Position numbers and translations under genes: made by a program | Notes under the pieces: generated by a model | Told to the model about the DNA's origin: nothing | Databases searched by the model: none | Seen by the model: only the letters and a program-made list of their open reading frames with translations | Origin: Chloroflexota bacterium | GTDB taxonomy: Bacteria > Chloroflexota > Limnocylindria > Limnocylindrales > CSP1-4 | Direction of reading: 5' to 3' | Assembly (NCBI GenBank): GCA_003152165.1 | Contig: PLZO01000096.1 | Location: 17,951 to 61,201 of the forward strand | Length of the DNA stretch: 43,251 nt | In this document: positions 24,372-33,237 of the stretch, piece after piece | How the letters are laid out: every line of letters begins with the position of its first letter | Numbering within the stretch: the stretch's first letter is position 1

Positions 24372-24565
24372 TTCACCGCTGCGCGGCCAGCGGGGGAGCA
24401 CTCCCGCTTGCCACGGCCCCCGCGCAGCCAACGTGTCGCTGCGACGTGCGATCTGTTGCGTCAGAAAGACCAATCGCCGACATGCCGCCGGGCGAAGACG
24501 TGCCCTGGCTGAGGCGTCTCCCTCGCCCGCGCCACCCGCGGCTACGATGCCTGGCGGAGTCGGGG

Positions 24566-25540
24566 CTACAAGGCCTGGCGGCGACGGATCTCGGCGCTCA
24601 CGGCGGGGACGACCGTGTGGAGGTCCCCGATCACGGCGTACGCGGCGCGCGACATGATCGGCGCTTCGCGGTCCGTATTGATCACGAGGATCGCCTTAGC
24701 CGCTTTGCAGCCCACGATGTGCTGGATCGCGCCGCTGATGCCGCAGGCGATGTAGATGTCGGGCGCGATCCGGGTGCCGGTCTGGCCGACCTGCTGGCTG
24801 TGCGGTCGCCAGCCGGCGCTGGTCACGACCCGCGACACGCCGACCGCTCCGTGGAGCAGTCCCGCCAGCTCCTCGAGCTCGCTGAAGGCTTCGGCCCCGC
24901 CAACCCCGCGGCCGCCGCCAACGACGACCCGCGCGTCTGCCAGCGAAACCTTGCCCGGCTCAGGGGCAACGCGCCCGATCACCCGGACCCGCAGGTCTGC
25001 CTCGGACAGCGTCGGCGTGAAACGGCTGATGCTGACCGTGGTCGGCACGGCCGCCTCTTCGGGCTGGGTCACGTGCTCGGCAACGGTCAGCAACCGGACG
25101 GGACCATCGAGCCGAGCCTTTTCAAGTAAACTGCCGCCCCAGCGCTGGCGGGTCACTTCGAATGGCTCACCCGGCCGAACGTCGATGCAATTGGCGGCCA
25201 TCGGCGCATCGAGCATAGCGGCCGCATAGGCGAGGACCTCCTGGCCACGGTCCGTTCCGGCCGCGAGGACGACCGTCGGCGGCGACGCCCCAACGAGCTG
25301 AGCCACGCTGCGGCCCCACACGGCGGGCGCATAGGCGTCCAGGCCAGCGGGCTCGACCAGGTGCGCCTCGACGACGCCGTATGCGCCGAGCACGGCCGCC
25401 GCGACCTCGGCCGCCGGCCCGAAAAGCACGGCGCCGAGCGGGACGCCCTGGGCTGCGGCCAGCCGTCGAGCAAAGGTCAGGGCCTCGAGCGACGAGCGGT
25501 CAGGTCGCCCGGCGGCCTGCTCCACGAAGGTGAGGATCAT
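24566..25540 (-). CDS. etfA: Electron transfer flavoprotein subunit alpha
   Basis: A 324-residue protein. The C-terminal FAD domain is clear: VVVGGGRGVGG (~205-215), TSAGWRPHSQQVGQTGTRIAPDIYIACGISGAIQH and CKAAKAILVINTDREAPIM. It pairs with EtfB to accept electrons from flavin dehydrogenases and pass them to ETF:quinone oxidoreductase. ATG 25540 is 13 bases after the etfB stop. In this operon the donor should be the dimethylglycine/sarcosine dehydrogenase-like protein upstream. No ETF-QO is seen in the window. Confidence 0.93.
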   Translation of the reverse strand: MILTFVEQAAGRPDRSSLEALTFARRLAAAQGVPLGAVLFGPAAEVAAAVLGAYGVVEAHLVEPAGLDAYAPAVWGRSVAQLVGASPPTVVLAAGTDRGQEVLAYAAAMLDAPMAANCIDVRPGEPFEVTRQRWGGSLLEKARLDGPVRLLTVAEHVTQPEEAAVPTTVSISRFTPTLSEADLRVRVIGRVAPEPGKVSLADARVVVGGGRGVGGAEAFSELEELAGLLHGAVGVSRVVTSAGWRPHSQQVGQTGTRIAPDIYIACGISGAIQHIVGCKAAKAILVINTDREAPIMSRAAYAVIGDLHTVVPAVSAEIRRRQAL

Positions 25541-25553
25541 CGGGCGACCATCA

Positions 25554-26330
25554 TCAGGCCAGGACCCCGATCCGCTCGAGCAGGTCGACGACGGCCGGAG
25601 CCGCATCGGCGCCTGTGCCTAGGATCTCCGCCCGACCTTCGGACTCGGCCGGGAGGCTCAACCGGATCTTCTCGGGACCCGCGGCCCCGGCCTGCCGGGC
25701 AACCGGCACGGACCGCTCGATCTCCTTCTTCTTCGCCCGCAGACGCCCGGGAACTGACGGGTAGCGGGGCAGGTTGATGCCCTCGCGAACGGCGACGATC
25801 GCCGGCAACGGCACCTGGAAGACCTCCCAGCCTCCGCCGGCCTCGCGTCGCGCGGTCGCCACGCCGTCCTTGATCTCAAGCGACTTCACGCCGTTGATGC
25901 AGGGCAGGCCGAGGGCGATCGCGACTCGGATCCCGACCTGGAAGTCGCCCGAATCGGCAGCCTCGTTGCCAAACAGCAGGAGGTCGTACTGGACGCCCGC
26001 GGCGGCTTCGGCCCGGATCGCATCGACGATCGCGGCGGCCGTGGCAACGGGATCCCAGTCCTGGCCGTCGGTCTCCAGCAGGATCGCCCGATCGATCCCG
26101 ATCGCCATCGCCGCACGGAGTTGATCCGCGGCGGCTTCCGGCCCCAGGGTGAGGACCGTGGAGCTGCCTCCGTTCGCCTCGACCAGCCGGACTGCCTCTT
26201 CGGTCGCGCACTCCTCGTGCGGGCTGACCGTAAAGCCCAGGTAGCGAGTGTCGATCTCGCGGGCGTCGGCACTGAGGGTCACCCGGCCGCCGGTCTCGGG
26301 GACCCGCTTGACACAGACCAGGATGTTCAC
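25554..26330 (-). CDS. etfB: Electron transfer flavoprotein subunit beta
   Basis: A 258-residue protein starting MNILVCVKRVPETGG, with the AMP-binding ETF-beta core FGNEAADSGDFQVGIRVAIALGLP (~125-148) and the docking segment LPRYPSVPGRLRAKKKEIE (~200-218), the recognition loop that contacts partner dehydrogenases. The GTG start at 26330 overlaps the stop of the dehydrogenase gene by four bases (GTGA), so the donor enzyme and its carrier are translationally coupled. Confidence 0.93.
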   Translation of the reverse strand: MNILVCVKRVPETGGRVTLSADAREIDTRYLGFTVSPHEECATEEAVRLVEANGGSSTVLTLGPEAAADQLRAAMAIGIDRAILLETDGQDWDPVATAAAIVDAIRAEAAAGVQYDLLLFGNEAADSGDFQVGIRVAIALGLPCINGVKSLEIKDGVATARREAGGGWEVFQVPLPAIVAVREGINLPRYPSVPGRLRAKKKEIERSVPVARQAGAAGPEKIRLSLPAESEGRAEILGTGADAAPAVVDLLERIGVLA

Positions 26331-28843
26331 GCCCGGATCCTGGTGTTCTCCGGGTCGAAGATCGGCCTGCTTCCGACGATCGCGACCGTGACCGGATAGC
26401 GCTCACCGAAGTACTCCACAGCCAGCTTTGTGCCTTCGATCGCGTACTCGGGGGGCAGGTAGGACATCAGCACGTGCTTGCCGATGGAGGGCGCTGAGCC
26501 GGCGCTGGTTGCGTACGACCGGCGGCCCCTGCTATTGACCAGGAATCCGCCATCCGGCGTCGTGATCGGCTCGCGACCAAGCATGTAGCGGCGAACCCCG
26601 CTGGCCGACGTCGGGTCATCGATCGTCAAGGTGCACAGGATCGCCGCCGGCGCTGACGCGCGCTGCACGAGGTAGGCCGCCTTGCCCACGAAGTCGGCGT
26701 CCTTGACGCTCGGTCGGGCCATCCCGGCTTCGACCAGGTTGAAGTCGAGCTCGAGCTCGTTGCCGTGGGCGCGGTAGCCCTTTTCCAGGCGGCCGGTGAC
26801 GGCGTACACGCCGATCCCCACGGCCACCACGCCGAGGGGCTGCCCGGCCGCCCACAGGACATCCCACAGCTTGAGGCCCTGCTCCATTGGGGCGTAGATC
26901 TCCCAGCCGAGCTCGCCGACATACGAGATCCGCGACATCAGCGTGCGCACCCCGCTGATGTCCACCGTCCGCGCGGTCCCGAACGGAAAAGCGGCATTCG
27001 ACAGGTCGGCCGAGGTCACCGACTGGACGAGGTCGCGCGCTCGCGGCCCCCACACTCCGATCGTGTACAGGGCGGAGGTCAAGTCGTGAACCTGGACCGA
27101 ACCGTCGGCCGGCAGGTGGTCGATGAACCACTTCTTGTCGCGCATGCCCATCCCGCCGCCGGTCACGACCCGGTAGTGGTCCCGACCGAGGCGAATAATC
27201 GTGAGGTCGGCAACGATCCCGCCGGCCGCGTTGAGCAGCGGCGTATAGATCACCCGGCCGACCTTGACGTCCACCTGGTTGACCACCAGGCCCTGGAGGT
27301 ACTCGGTCGCGCCCGGGCCCGTGGCGTCGAAGATCGCGAAAGCGGCCAGGTCCACCATGCCTACCCGGTCGCGCATGGCCAGATGCTCGGCGTTGATGAT
27401 CGGCGACCACCAGCGTGACTCCCATTCGGCCGCTCGGGGCATCACCCGCTCGCCGTACTCCGCCAGCAGGGACTCGTTCGTGCCGTACCAGAACGGTCGC
27501 TCCCAGCCCGCGGCCTCGAAGAAGACCGCACCCAGCTCGCGTTGGCGGGTGTTGATTGGGCTCAGTCGAACGTTCCGATTGGAGTTCCACTGCTCCATCG
27601 GATGGACGATCCCGTAGGTCTTGTTGAAACCCTCCGCGCTCCGGGCATCGATGTGAGCGGCCACCCGGTGGTGATCGTAGAAGCGGGCGATATCCGACGA
27701 GTGCGGATCGATGTCGGGCGTGCCGTGGGTCATCCACTCGGCCACCGTTCGGGCGATCCCCGGTGCCTCCTTGATCCAGACCGCCGCAACCGACCATAGC
27801 CCGCGGACCTCGGGCGTCTCGCCCAGGATCGGCATCCCGTCCGGAGTGAGCGACAGGAGTCCGTTGATCGCGTAACGCACTCCGACTCGCTCGTCGCGCA
27901 GGATCTCGGGCACAAGCTCCAGGGCCTGCTCCATCTGGACGTCGAAGTCGTCGTCGGTGAAGGGCAGCTCAGTCGGTGATTGGGCCGATTCGGCGATCGA
28001 AGGGATCTCGTCGGGCGACATCAGGATCGCCCGGTGAGCATACGAGCCGACCTCGAGGTCGCCGCCGTGCTGGCGCTCGTACATGTTCGTATCCATGTCG
28101 CGGACGATCGGAAAGGTGATCTCACCAACCGTATCGGCAAAGGCCGGCACGGGGCCGACGCTGATCATCTGATGGACGGCCGGGGTGAGCGGGATCGAGG
28201 CCCCCGCCATCCGGGCGATCCGGGGGCTCCAGATCCCGCAGGCGATCACCACGGTTTCGGTCTGGATGTCGCCTCGATCGGTCCGAACTGCCGTAACCCG
28301 GCCGTCGACCACGTCGATCCCGGTGGTCTCGGTCATCGCCGAGACGGTCAAGGCGCCCATTTCGACGGCCGCTTCACGCATGAGCGTGCCGGCTCGAAGC
28401 GAGTCGACGACGCCCACGCCGGGGGTGTAGAAGCCGCCGAGGAGGATCGACTCCTCGATATACGGCACGAGTTCCTTGATCCTGGCGGGACTGATCAGCT
28501 CGGCCTCGATTCCCCAGGCGTGGGCGGAGGCAAGCCGGCGCTTGAACTCCTCCATCCGCTCAGGGGTGCGGGCGACCTCGATCCCGCCGCTCTGGGTGAA
28601 CACTCCGAGGTCCTTGTACTGGCGGACGCTGTCCAGCGTGAACGCCGTCATCTCCTTGGAATGATCCGTGGTGAAGATGAAGTTCGAGGCATGACCGGTG
28701 GAACCGCCCGGGTTGGGTAGAGCGCCCTTATCGATCAGCACGATGTCCCGCCAGCCCTGCCTGGCCAGGTGATAGGCCATGCTGTTGCCGACGATTCCGG
28801 CGCCGATCACCACGACCCTCGCCCGATCAGGTAGCCCACTCAT
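26327..28843 (-). CDS. Dimethylglycine/sarcosine dehydrogenase-like flavoprotein with GcvT domain
   Basis: An 838-residue two-part protein. Residues ~8-380 are a DAO-type FAD domain (VVVIGAGIVGNSMAYHLARQG), with GGSTGHAS placing His51 where DMGDH-type enzymes attach FAD covalently. Residues ~430-835 are a GcvT-like tetrahydrofolate-binding region (MVDLAAFAIFDATGPGATEYL, YVGELGWEIYAP and the C-terminal barrel with SIGKHVLMSYLPPE). Such enzymes remove a methyl group from N-methylglycines, pass formaldehyde to tetrahydrofolate and electrons to ETF. The directly coupled etfBA genes support this. The exact amine is not certain. Confidence 0.9.
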   Translation of the reverse strand: MSGLPDRARVVVIGAGIVGNSMAYHLARQGWRDIVLIDKGALPNPGGSTGHASNFIFTTDHSKEMTAFTLDSVRQYKDLGVFTQSGGIEVARTPERMEEFKRRLASAHAWGIEAELISPARIKELVPYIEESILLGGFYTPGVGVVDSLRAGTLMREAAVEMGALTVSAMTETTGIDVVDGRVTAVRTDRGDIQTETVVIACGIWSPRIARMAGASIPLTPAVHQMISVGPVPAFADTVGEITFPIVRDMDTNMYERQHGGDLEVGSYAHRAILMSPDEIPSIAESAQSPTELPFTDDDFDVQMEQALELVPEILRDERVGVRYAINGLLSLTPDGMPILGETPEVRGLWSVAAVWIKEAPGIARTVAEWMTHGTPDIDPHSSDIARFYDHHRVAAHIDARSAEGFNKTYGIVHPMEQWNSNRNVRLSPINTRQRELGAVFFEAAGWERPFWYGTNESLLAEYGERVMPRAAEWESRWWSPIINAEHLAMRDRVGMVDLAAFAIFDATGPGATEYLQGLVVNQVDVKVGRVIYTPLLNAAGGIVADLTIIRLGRDHYRVVTGGGMGMRDKKWFIDHLPADGSVQVHDLTSALYTIGVWGPRARDLVQSVTSADLSNAAFPFGTARTVDISGVRTLMSRISYVGELGWEIYAPMEQGLKLWDVLWAAGQPLGVVAVGIGVYAVTGRLEKGYRAHGNELELDFNLVEAGMARPSVKDADFVGKAAYLVQRASAPAAILCTLTIDDPTSASGVRRYMLGREPITTPDGGFLVNSRGRRSYATSAGSAPSIGKHVLMSYLPPEYAIEGTKLAVEYFGERYPVTVAIVGSRPIFDPENTRIRA

Positions 28844-28866
28844 GCGTGCGTTCGAGCCTCCCGGGC

Positions 28867-28929
28867 TCAGGCCGACGGGGCCTTTGGCTTCTTCGGTTTC
28901 GGTGGTCGCTTCGGCGTCTTGTCACCCAT
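28867..28929 (-). CDS. 20-residue Lys/Pro-rich microprotein
   Basis: ATG 28929 to TGA 28867 encodes 20 residues in which 6 are Lys and 6 are Pro (KRPPKPKKPK). A strong GGAGG with six-base spacing precedes the ATG, better than almost any start nearby, so translation is likely. The stop is 23 bases before the dehydrogenase ATG. It may be a true micro-protein, or a leader whose consecutive Lys/Pro codons slow ribosomes and tune expression of the operon. I recall similar K/P-rich tiny open frames in related genomes but cannot check. Confidence 0.55.
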   Translation of the reverse strand: MGDKTPKRPPKPKKPKAPSA

Positions 28930-29054
28930 GGTGGACCTCCGCTCTGCCTTCAGATTCGACGCCGGGTGGCGCCTGCAATCAGGAGGACACGATACCGCGG
29001 CGGGCGACGGCCGGGAGGGCGACCCGCGGGGCGGGACGTCAGAACGACCGGTTT

Positions 29055-29087
29055 TCTCAGGTACCTCTCAGAATCAGGGCGTACAAC
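29055..29087 (+). promoter_or_regulatory. Candidate OmpR-type promoter of the two-component operon
   Basis: TCTCAG occurs at 29055-29060 and 29066-29071, an exact direct repeat with 11-base period. Ten bases later TACAAC (29082-29087) is a fair -10, and no -35 is present. This is the layout of pho-box-type promoters, where tandem response-regulator sites replace the -35. Confidence 0.4.
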
Positions 29088-29137
29088 TGGCCCAGGCGTC
29101 GGCGAGATTCGCGGGCGCGGCACCTACAGGCGGGCCG

Positions 29138-29815
29138 ATGCACCTCCTCGTCGTCGAAGATGATCAGCGCCTGCGGCGGCTCCTGAAGCGGCTCCTCGAA
29201 GAGGACCGTCACGTGGTCGAGCTTGCCTCCGATGGGCTGTCTGCCGTGGCCCTCGCAACCGGGACTCCGGGGGTCGAAGCGGTGATCCTGGACGTGGGAC
29301 TGCCCGACATCAGCGGCCTCGAGGTGGCTCGCCGAATCCGGGCCACGGGCGCTGACATCTCGATCCTGATGCTCACCGCTCGGGACACCGTTGGTGACCG
29401 GGTCGGCGGGCTCGACGCCGGGGCGGACGACTACCTGGTCAAGCCGTTCGCGTTCGAGGAGCTGTCCGCCCGCCTGCGAGCCCTCTCTCGCCGTGGGGCG
29501 GCCGGCGCCCGGCGCGCTGAACCGAAGCTGGTTGCCGGTGCGATCGAGCTCGACGAGACGGCCCGCCAGGTTACCGTGGCGGGCTACTCAATCGACCTGA
29601 GCCCGCGCGAGTTCTCGCTGCTCGAGTGTCTCCTCCGCCACGTTGGCCAGACTCTCAGCCGCGATCAGCTCCTCGACCAGGCCTGGCCGTTCAGCGTGGC
29701 GGTCACGCCGAATGCGGTTGATGCCTACGTTCACTATCTGCGGGCCAAGCTCGGTGCGGCCAGCGCTCAGCTCGAGACGGTTCGCGGAATTGGCTACCGT
29801 CTGGCCAATGGCTGA
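29138..29815 (+). CDS. OmpR/PhoB-family response regulator
   Basis: A 225-residue protein. The receiver domain has Asp8/Asp9, phospho-acceptor Asp52 (VILDVGLPD), Thr80 and Lys102 (LVKPF). The C-terminal winged helix starts at ~125 (LDETARQVTVAG) and carries SPREFSLLECLLRH, AVDAYVHYLRAKLG and VRGIGYRL, the OmpR signature. ATG 29138 has no ribosome-binding site. The gene overlaps the kinase gene by eight bases, and 72 bases separate the kinase from a flavocytochrome gene, so this pair probably governs the electron-transfer genes that follow. Confidence 0.93.
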   Translation: MHLLVVEDDQRLRRLLKRLLEEDRHVVELASDGLSAVALATGTPGVEAVILDVGLPDISGLEVARRIRATGADISILMLTARDTVGDRVGGLDAGADDYLVKPFAFEELSARLRALSRRGAAGARRAEPKLVAGAIELDETARQVTVAGYSIDLSPREFSLLECLLRHVGQTLSRDQLLDQAWPFSVAVTPNAVDAYVHYLRAKLGAASAQLETVRGIGYRLANG

Positions 29816-31166
29816 GCAATCGGAGCCCGGCGCCAGCGGCGACCGCGTCGAGCAGCAGGCCCTCCAGGGCGACGCTCGCCTGGTCCGGGGCGTTGGCTGG
29901 CGGCTTGTCCTGTTCAGTGGTGGGACGACCCTGCTGATTCTGCTCGCGCTCGGGGCCCTGCTCTACGTCCGGGTGGCCAGCTCGCTCGAGACGACGGGGA
30001 TTGCTCAGCTCGATGCCCGAGCCGACTCGCTCAAGCAGTTTCTGGGAGGCGCCGATAATCCAGGCGACGGACCGCCTACAGGCCTGGTCTTCGGTGGCGG
30101 ATCGTCGGGCACGTTTGCGGTGCTGGTGACCGCCGATGGGACCCGGATCGGCGACCTTAACGGCGGGGTGCCGACAGGATTGCCCAACCAGGCGTCCGTC
30201 GCCGCGGCCTGGCAGACGGGCCGGGACATCCGTGACACGGTTCTTGCCAGTGTGCCGGTCCGGATCCTGAGCGTCACGGCCTCGAGCCGCGTCGGCACCA
30301 TCGTGATCCAGGTGGTCCAGGATCGGACCGACGAGCAGAAGACGCTCGACGTGATCGTCGACGTGCTGATCGTCGGCGGTCTCCTTGCGCTCGTTGTCGC
30401 GGGCGGCTTCGGCGCGCTGTACGCGCGGCGGGCGCTCGCCCCGATCCGGGCCTCGCTGGCGAACCAGCGCCTCGCTCTGCGGCGCCAGCGAGAGTTCGCG
30501 GCCGATGCGAGCCATGAGCTGCGGACGCCGCTCACGGTGATCCGCAGCTCAGTCGAGTACCTCGCTCGGCATGGATCCGAGCCGGTCGCGACCGTCGGTG
30601 ACGCCCTCGAAGACATCACCGCCGAGGTCCGCCAGTTGTCCACGCTGGTCGATGACCTGCTCCTGCTGGCCCGATCCGACTCGGGCGCCATCGAGCTCGA
30701 TCGTCTGCCCCTCGACCTGGGCGACGTGGCGGGCGAGGCGGCATCGACGCTGGTCCAGCCTGCCGCCGACCGGAATGTCCGGATCGTCGTCGATCCCGAG
30801 CCGGCCGCCGTGATCGGCGACCCAGTCCGGCTACGGCAGCTTGTGGCCATCCTGGTCGACAACGCGATCCGCCACAGCCCGCCCGGTGGCGAGGTCAAGG
30901 TGGCGGTGCGTGGCGATGGCCGAACGGCGATCCTGTCGGTAGAGGATCAAGGCACGGGCATTCGGCCGGAGGATCTGCCCCGGGTCTTCGATCGCTTCTG
31001 GCGCGCGCCTGGGGCACCGGCCGGAGGAACCGGGCTGGGCCTGGCGATCGCCCAGTGGATCGTCGAACGGCACGGCGGTCGGATCTCTGTCGTGAATCGC
31101 GCCGAGGCCGGGGCCCGCTTCAATGTCCAGCTGCCGTCCAGCAACGCCCAGGCCACCCGTGCCTGA
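29808..31166 (+). CDS. Sensor histidine kinase
   Basis: A 452-residue membrane kinase. TM helices at ~31-54 and ~181-206 flank an extracytoplasmic sensor domain of about 125 residues with a Gly/Pro-rich loop (~77-100). No clear HAMP is seen before the dimerisation helix, which has phospho-acceptor His236 in ASHELRTPL. The ATPase domain shows N-box Asn352 (VDNAIRHSP), DQGTGI and GTGLGLAI. It phosphorylates the response regulator encoded with it. The signal is unknown; the neighbours suggest metal, redox or flavin status. Confidence 0.93.
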   Translation: MAEQSEPGASGDRVEQQALQGDARLVRGVGWRLVLFSGGTTLLILLALGALLYVRVASSLETTGIAQLDARADSLKQFLGGADNPGDGPPTGLVFGGGSSGTFAVLVTADGTRIGDLNGGVPTGLPNQASVAAAWQTGRDIRDTVLASVPVRILSVTASSRVGTIVIQVVQDRTDEQKTLDVIVDVLIVGGLLALVVAGGFGALYARRALAPIRASLANQRLALRRQREFAADASHELRTPLTVIRSSVEYLARHGSEPVATVGDALEDITAEVRQLSTLVDDLLLLARSDSGAIELDRLPLDLGDVAGEAASTLVQPAADRNVRIVVDPEPAAVIGDPVRLRQLVAILVDNAIRHSPPGGEVKVAVRGDGRTAILSVEDQGTGIRPEDLPRVFDRFWRAPGAPAGGTGLGLAIAQWIVERHGGRISVVNRAEAGARFNVQLPSSNAQATRA

Positions 31167-31238
31167 GGCCGACGCATCCCGTGCCCGCCGGGCGTTATTT
31201 CAGGCGCCTCTCATGGTGGCCTCGCAGGCTAGGAGTCG

Positions 31239-32612
31239 ATGGCCACGATGACCGGCACACGCCGAGCTGTACCGTTGCCGCGACGATGGTCGCTGGACAC
31301 GCGCGACATCGTCGCTGTCCTGGTGGGCAACGGGCTGCTGATCGGGGCCATGTGGTTGCGTCACGGTGGGCTCGACCTGTTGACCTCGCCAAGTGGCTGG
31401 TTCATCGCGGCTGGCGAGCTGACGGCCCTGCTCGGCGGCTACCTCGCCCTGATCCAGCTGGTCCTGATGTCGCGCAGTCCGTGGCTCGAGCAGGTCGTTG
31501 GGATGGACGGTCTGACCGCCGCTCACCGCTGGGTCGGCTTCGCGTGCGTCTGGTTCATCGTCGGCCACGTCCTGCTCACAACGCTCGGCTTTGCCCTGGC
31601 CGACGGTTCCAATGTCATCGTCGAAGCGTGGTCGCTGCTTACGACGTACCAGTTCATGCTGATGGCCGGTGTTTCGCTCGTCTTGTTTGTGACCGTGGCC
31701 GTCAGCTCGGTCCGGATCGCCCGGCGCCACCTCTCCTACGAAACGTGGCACGGGATTCACTTCTACGCCTACCTGGCGATCGCGCTGGGTCTCGGGCACC
31801 AGCTGGTGACGGGCGCCGACTTCGCCCACGACCCGATCGCCTGGGCATACTGGGTCGCCCTGTATGTGATTGCCGCGGCGACGATCCTGGTGTTCCGGTT
31901 CCTCCAGCCGCTGGCCCTCTCGCTGCGCCACCAGTTCCGGGTCGCCAACGTCGAGCGCGAGGGCCCCGGGGTGGTCTCGATCTACCTGAGCGGGCGGGAT
32001 CTCGACCAGTTCGCGATCCGGGCGGGCCAGTTCGTCATCGTCCGGTTCCTCGTCTGGGGCAGTTGGTGGCGTGGTCATCCATTCTCGATCTCGGCGGCTC
32101 CGAACGGGCGCTGGATCCGCCTGACGGTCAAGGACCTGGGCCACGACACGATGTCGATGGCAGCTTTGGCGATCGGGACGCGGGTGTATCTCGAGGGACC
32201 ATACGGCCTGCTGACGGGTGCCCGGCGCAAGCGGCGGCGAGTCTTGCTGATCGCCGCCGGAATCGGCATCACACCGCTCCGGGCGCTCTTCGAGGAGCTG
32301 CCGGCGGACCCCGGCGACCTGACCTTGCTGTATCGGGCGAGTCGGCCCAAGGACATCGTCTTTCGCGAGGAGCTCGACCACCTGGCCACGGCCCGCGGAG
32401 CTGCCGTCCACTACCTCATCGGCGCGCGCGGATCGCGGGCGATGCCGGTCGATCCACTCGCTCCCGGTGCGCTCCGACGACTCGTGCCCGACGTGCGCGA
32501 GCGCGAAGTCTACCTGTGCGGCCCCACGCCGATGATGGAGGCGGTCCGCGACGGCCTGCAGCTCCTCGGCATCCCACGCGGCCACATCCACTTCGAACGA
32601 TTCGCATTCTGA
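31239..32612 (+). CDS. Ferric-reductase-like transmembrane protein with FAD/NAD(P) domain
   Basis: A 457-residue protein. The N-terminal half has about six helices with His residues spaced for haem ligation (AHRWVGF, FIVGHVLL, WHGIHFYAY, GLGHQLV). The cytoplasmic half is a ferredoxin-NADP reductase-type unit: FAD motif GHPFSISAAP, NAD motif LIAAGIGITPLRAL and the end YLCGPTPMM. It would carry electrons from NAD(P)H through FAD and haem to the outer face. AGGAG stands just before ATG 31239. The acceptor is likely the FMN-binding protein encoded 13 bases downstream, or a metal. Confidence 0.9.
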   Translation: MATMTGTRRAVPLPRRWSLDTRDIVAVLVGNGLLIGAMWLRHGGLDLLTSPSGWFIAAGELTALLGGYLALIQLVLMSRSPWLEQVVGMDGLTAAHRWVGFACVWFIVGHVLLTTLGFALADGSNVIVEAWSLLTTYQFMLMAGVSLVLFVTVAVSSVRIARRHLSYETWHGIHFYAYLAIALGLGHQLVTGADFAHDPIAWAYWVALYVIAAATILVFRFLQPLALSLRHQFRVANVEREGPGVVSIYLSGRDLDQFAIRAGQFVIVRFLVWGSWWRGHPFSISAAPNGRWIRLTVKDLGHDTMSMAALAIGTRVYLEGPYGLLTGARRKRRRVLLIAAGIGITPLRALFEELPADPGDLTLLYRASRPKDIVFREELDHLATARGAAVHYLIGARGSRAMPVDPLAPGALRRLVPDVREREVYLCGPTPMMEAVRDGLQLLGIPRGHIHFERFAF

Positions 32613-32625
32613 TCCGGAGATTCTG

Positions 32626-33237
32626 ATGCCGAAACGCGCCGTCGCCGCCTGTGTCACAACCGCCCTTGCACTGGTCCTGCTGTTCAGCTTCAAGACGCCA
32701 GCCACGCCGGTATCGGCGCTGGGCGGCCCGGGTCAGGTCGCGGTCATCCCGGGTCCGTCGACCAACCCGGCTCCGACAACCGACGCCGGCACGGGCACTG
32801 GTGTCAGCGGGCCACTGACGTCCACGCCGCCAGCTGCGGAGCCAAGCCATCGTCATCGTCTGCCGGGCGTACTTGGCGCGACGCCCGCGCCGCCAGCTGC
32901 GGGCGCGACGCCCGCGCCGCCAGCTGCGGGCGCGACGCCCGCGCCGACGAACGCCGCGTCAAAGGGTAGTGGCACGTTCACCGGGGCGGCCGTCCAATAC
33001 CCATACGGTCAGGTCCAGGTCCAGATCACCCTTGTTGCCGGCAAGATCACCGACGTAGTCGCGCAGATGCCCGACCAGGGCCGGTCTGGGTTTATCTCCC
33101 AGAGCGTCGCCCCGATCCTCCAGAGTGAGGTCTTGTCTGCCCAGAGCGCCAACATCAATACGGTGTCAGGCGCTACCTACACCAGCGAGGCCTACGCCCA
33201 GTCGCTCCAGAGTGCGATCGACCAGGCCCATGGTTGA
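32626..33237 (+). CDS. Exported FMN-binding domain protein
   Basis: A 203-residue protein. A hydrophobic segment (~5-22) acts as a signal anchor or signal peptide. A Pro/Thr/Ala-rich linker (~40-112) includes a perfect nine-residue repeat. The FMN-binding domain follows, with VSGATYTS where Thr184 is the expected site of phosphoester-linked FMN attached by ApbE. Such proteins carry electrons outside the membrane. It lies between the flavocytochrome gene and apbE, overlapping the latter by eight bases, so the carrier, its reductase and its maturation enzyme are made together. Confidence 0.9.
   Translation: MPKRAVAACVTTALALVLLFSFKTPATPVSALGGPGQVAVIPGPSTNPAPTTDAGTGTGVSGPLTSTPPAAEPSHRHRLPGVLGATPAPPAAGATPAPPAAGATPAPTNAASKGSGTFTGAAVQYPYGQVQVQITLVAGKITDVVAQMPDQGRSGFISQSVAPILQSEVLSAQSANINTVSGATYTSEAYAQSLQSAIDQAHG
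32875..32946 (+). repeat. 27-bp tandem repeat in the FMN-binding protein linker
   Basis: Two perfect units (32875-32901, 32902-32928) and an 18-base partial third (32929-32946) encode GATPAPPAA repeats. The length, a multiple of three, keeps the frame, so copy number can vary without breaking the protein. Confidence 0.85.
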
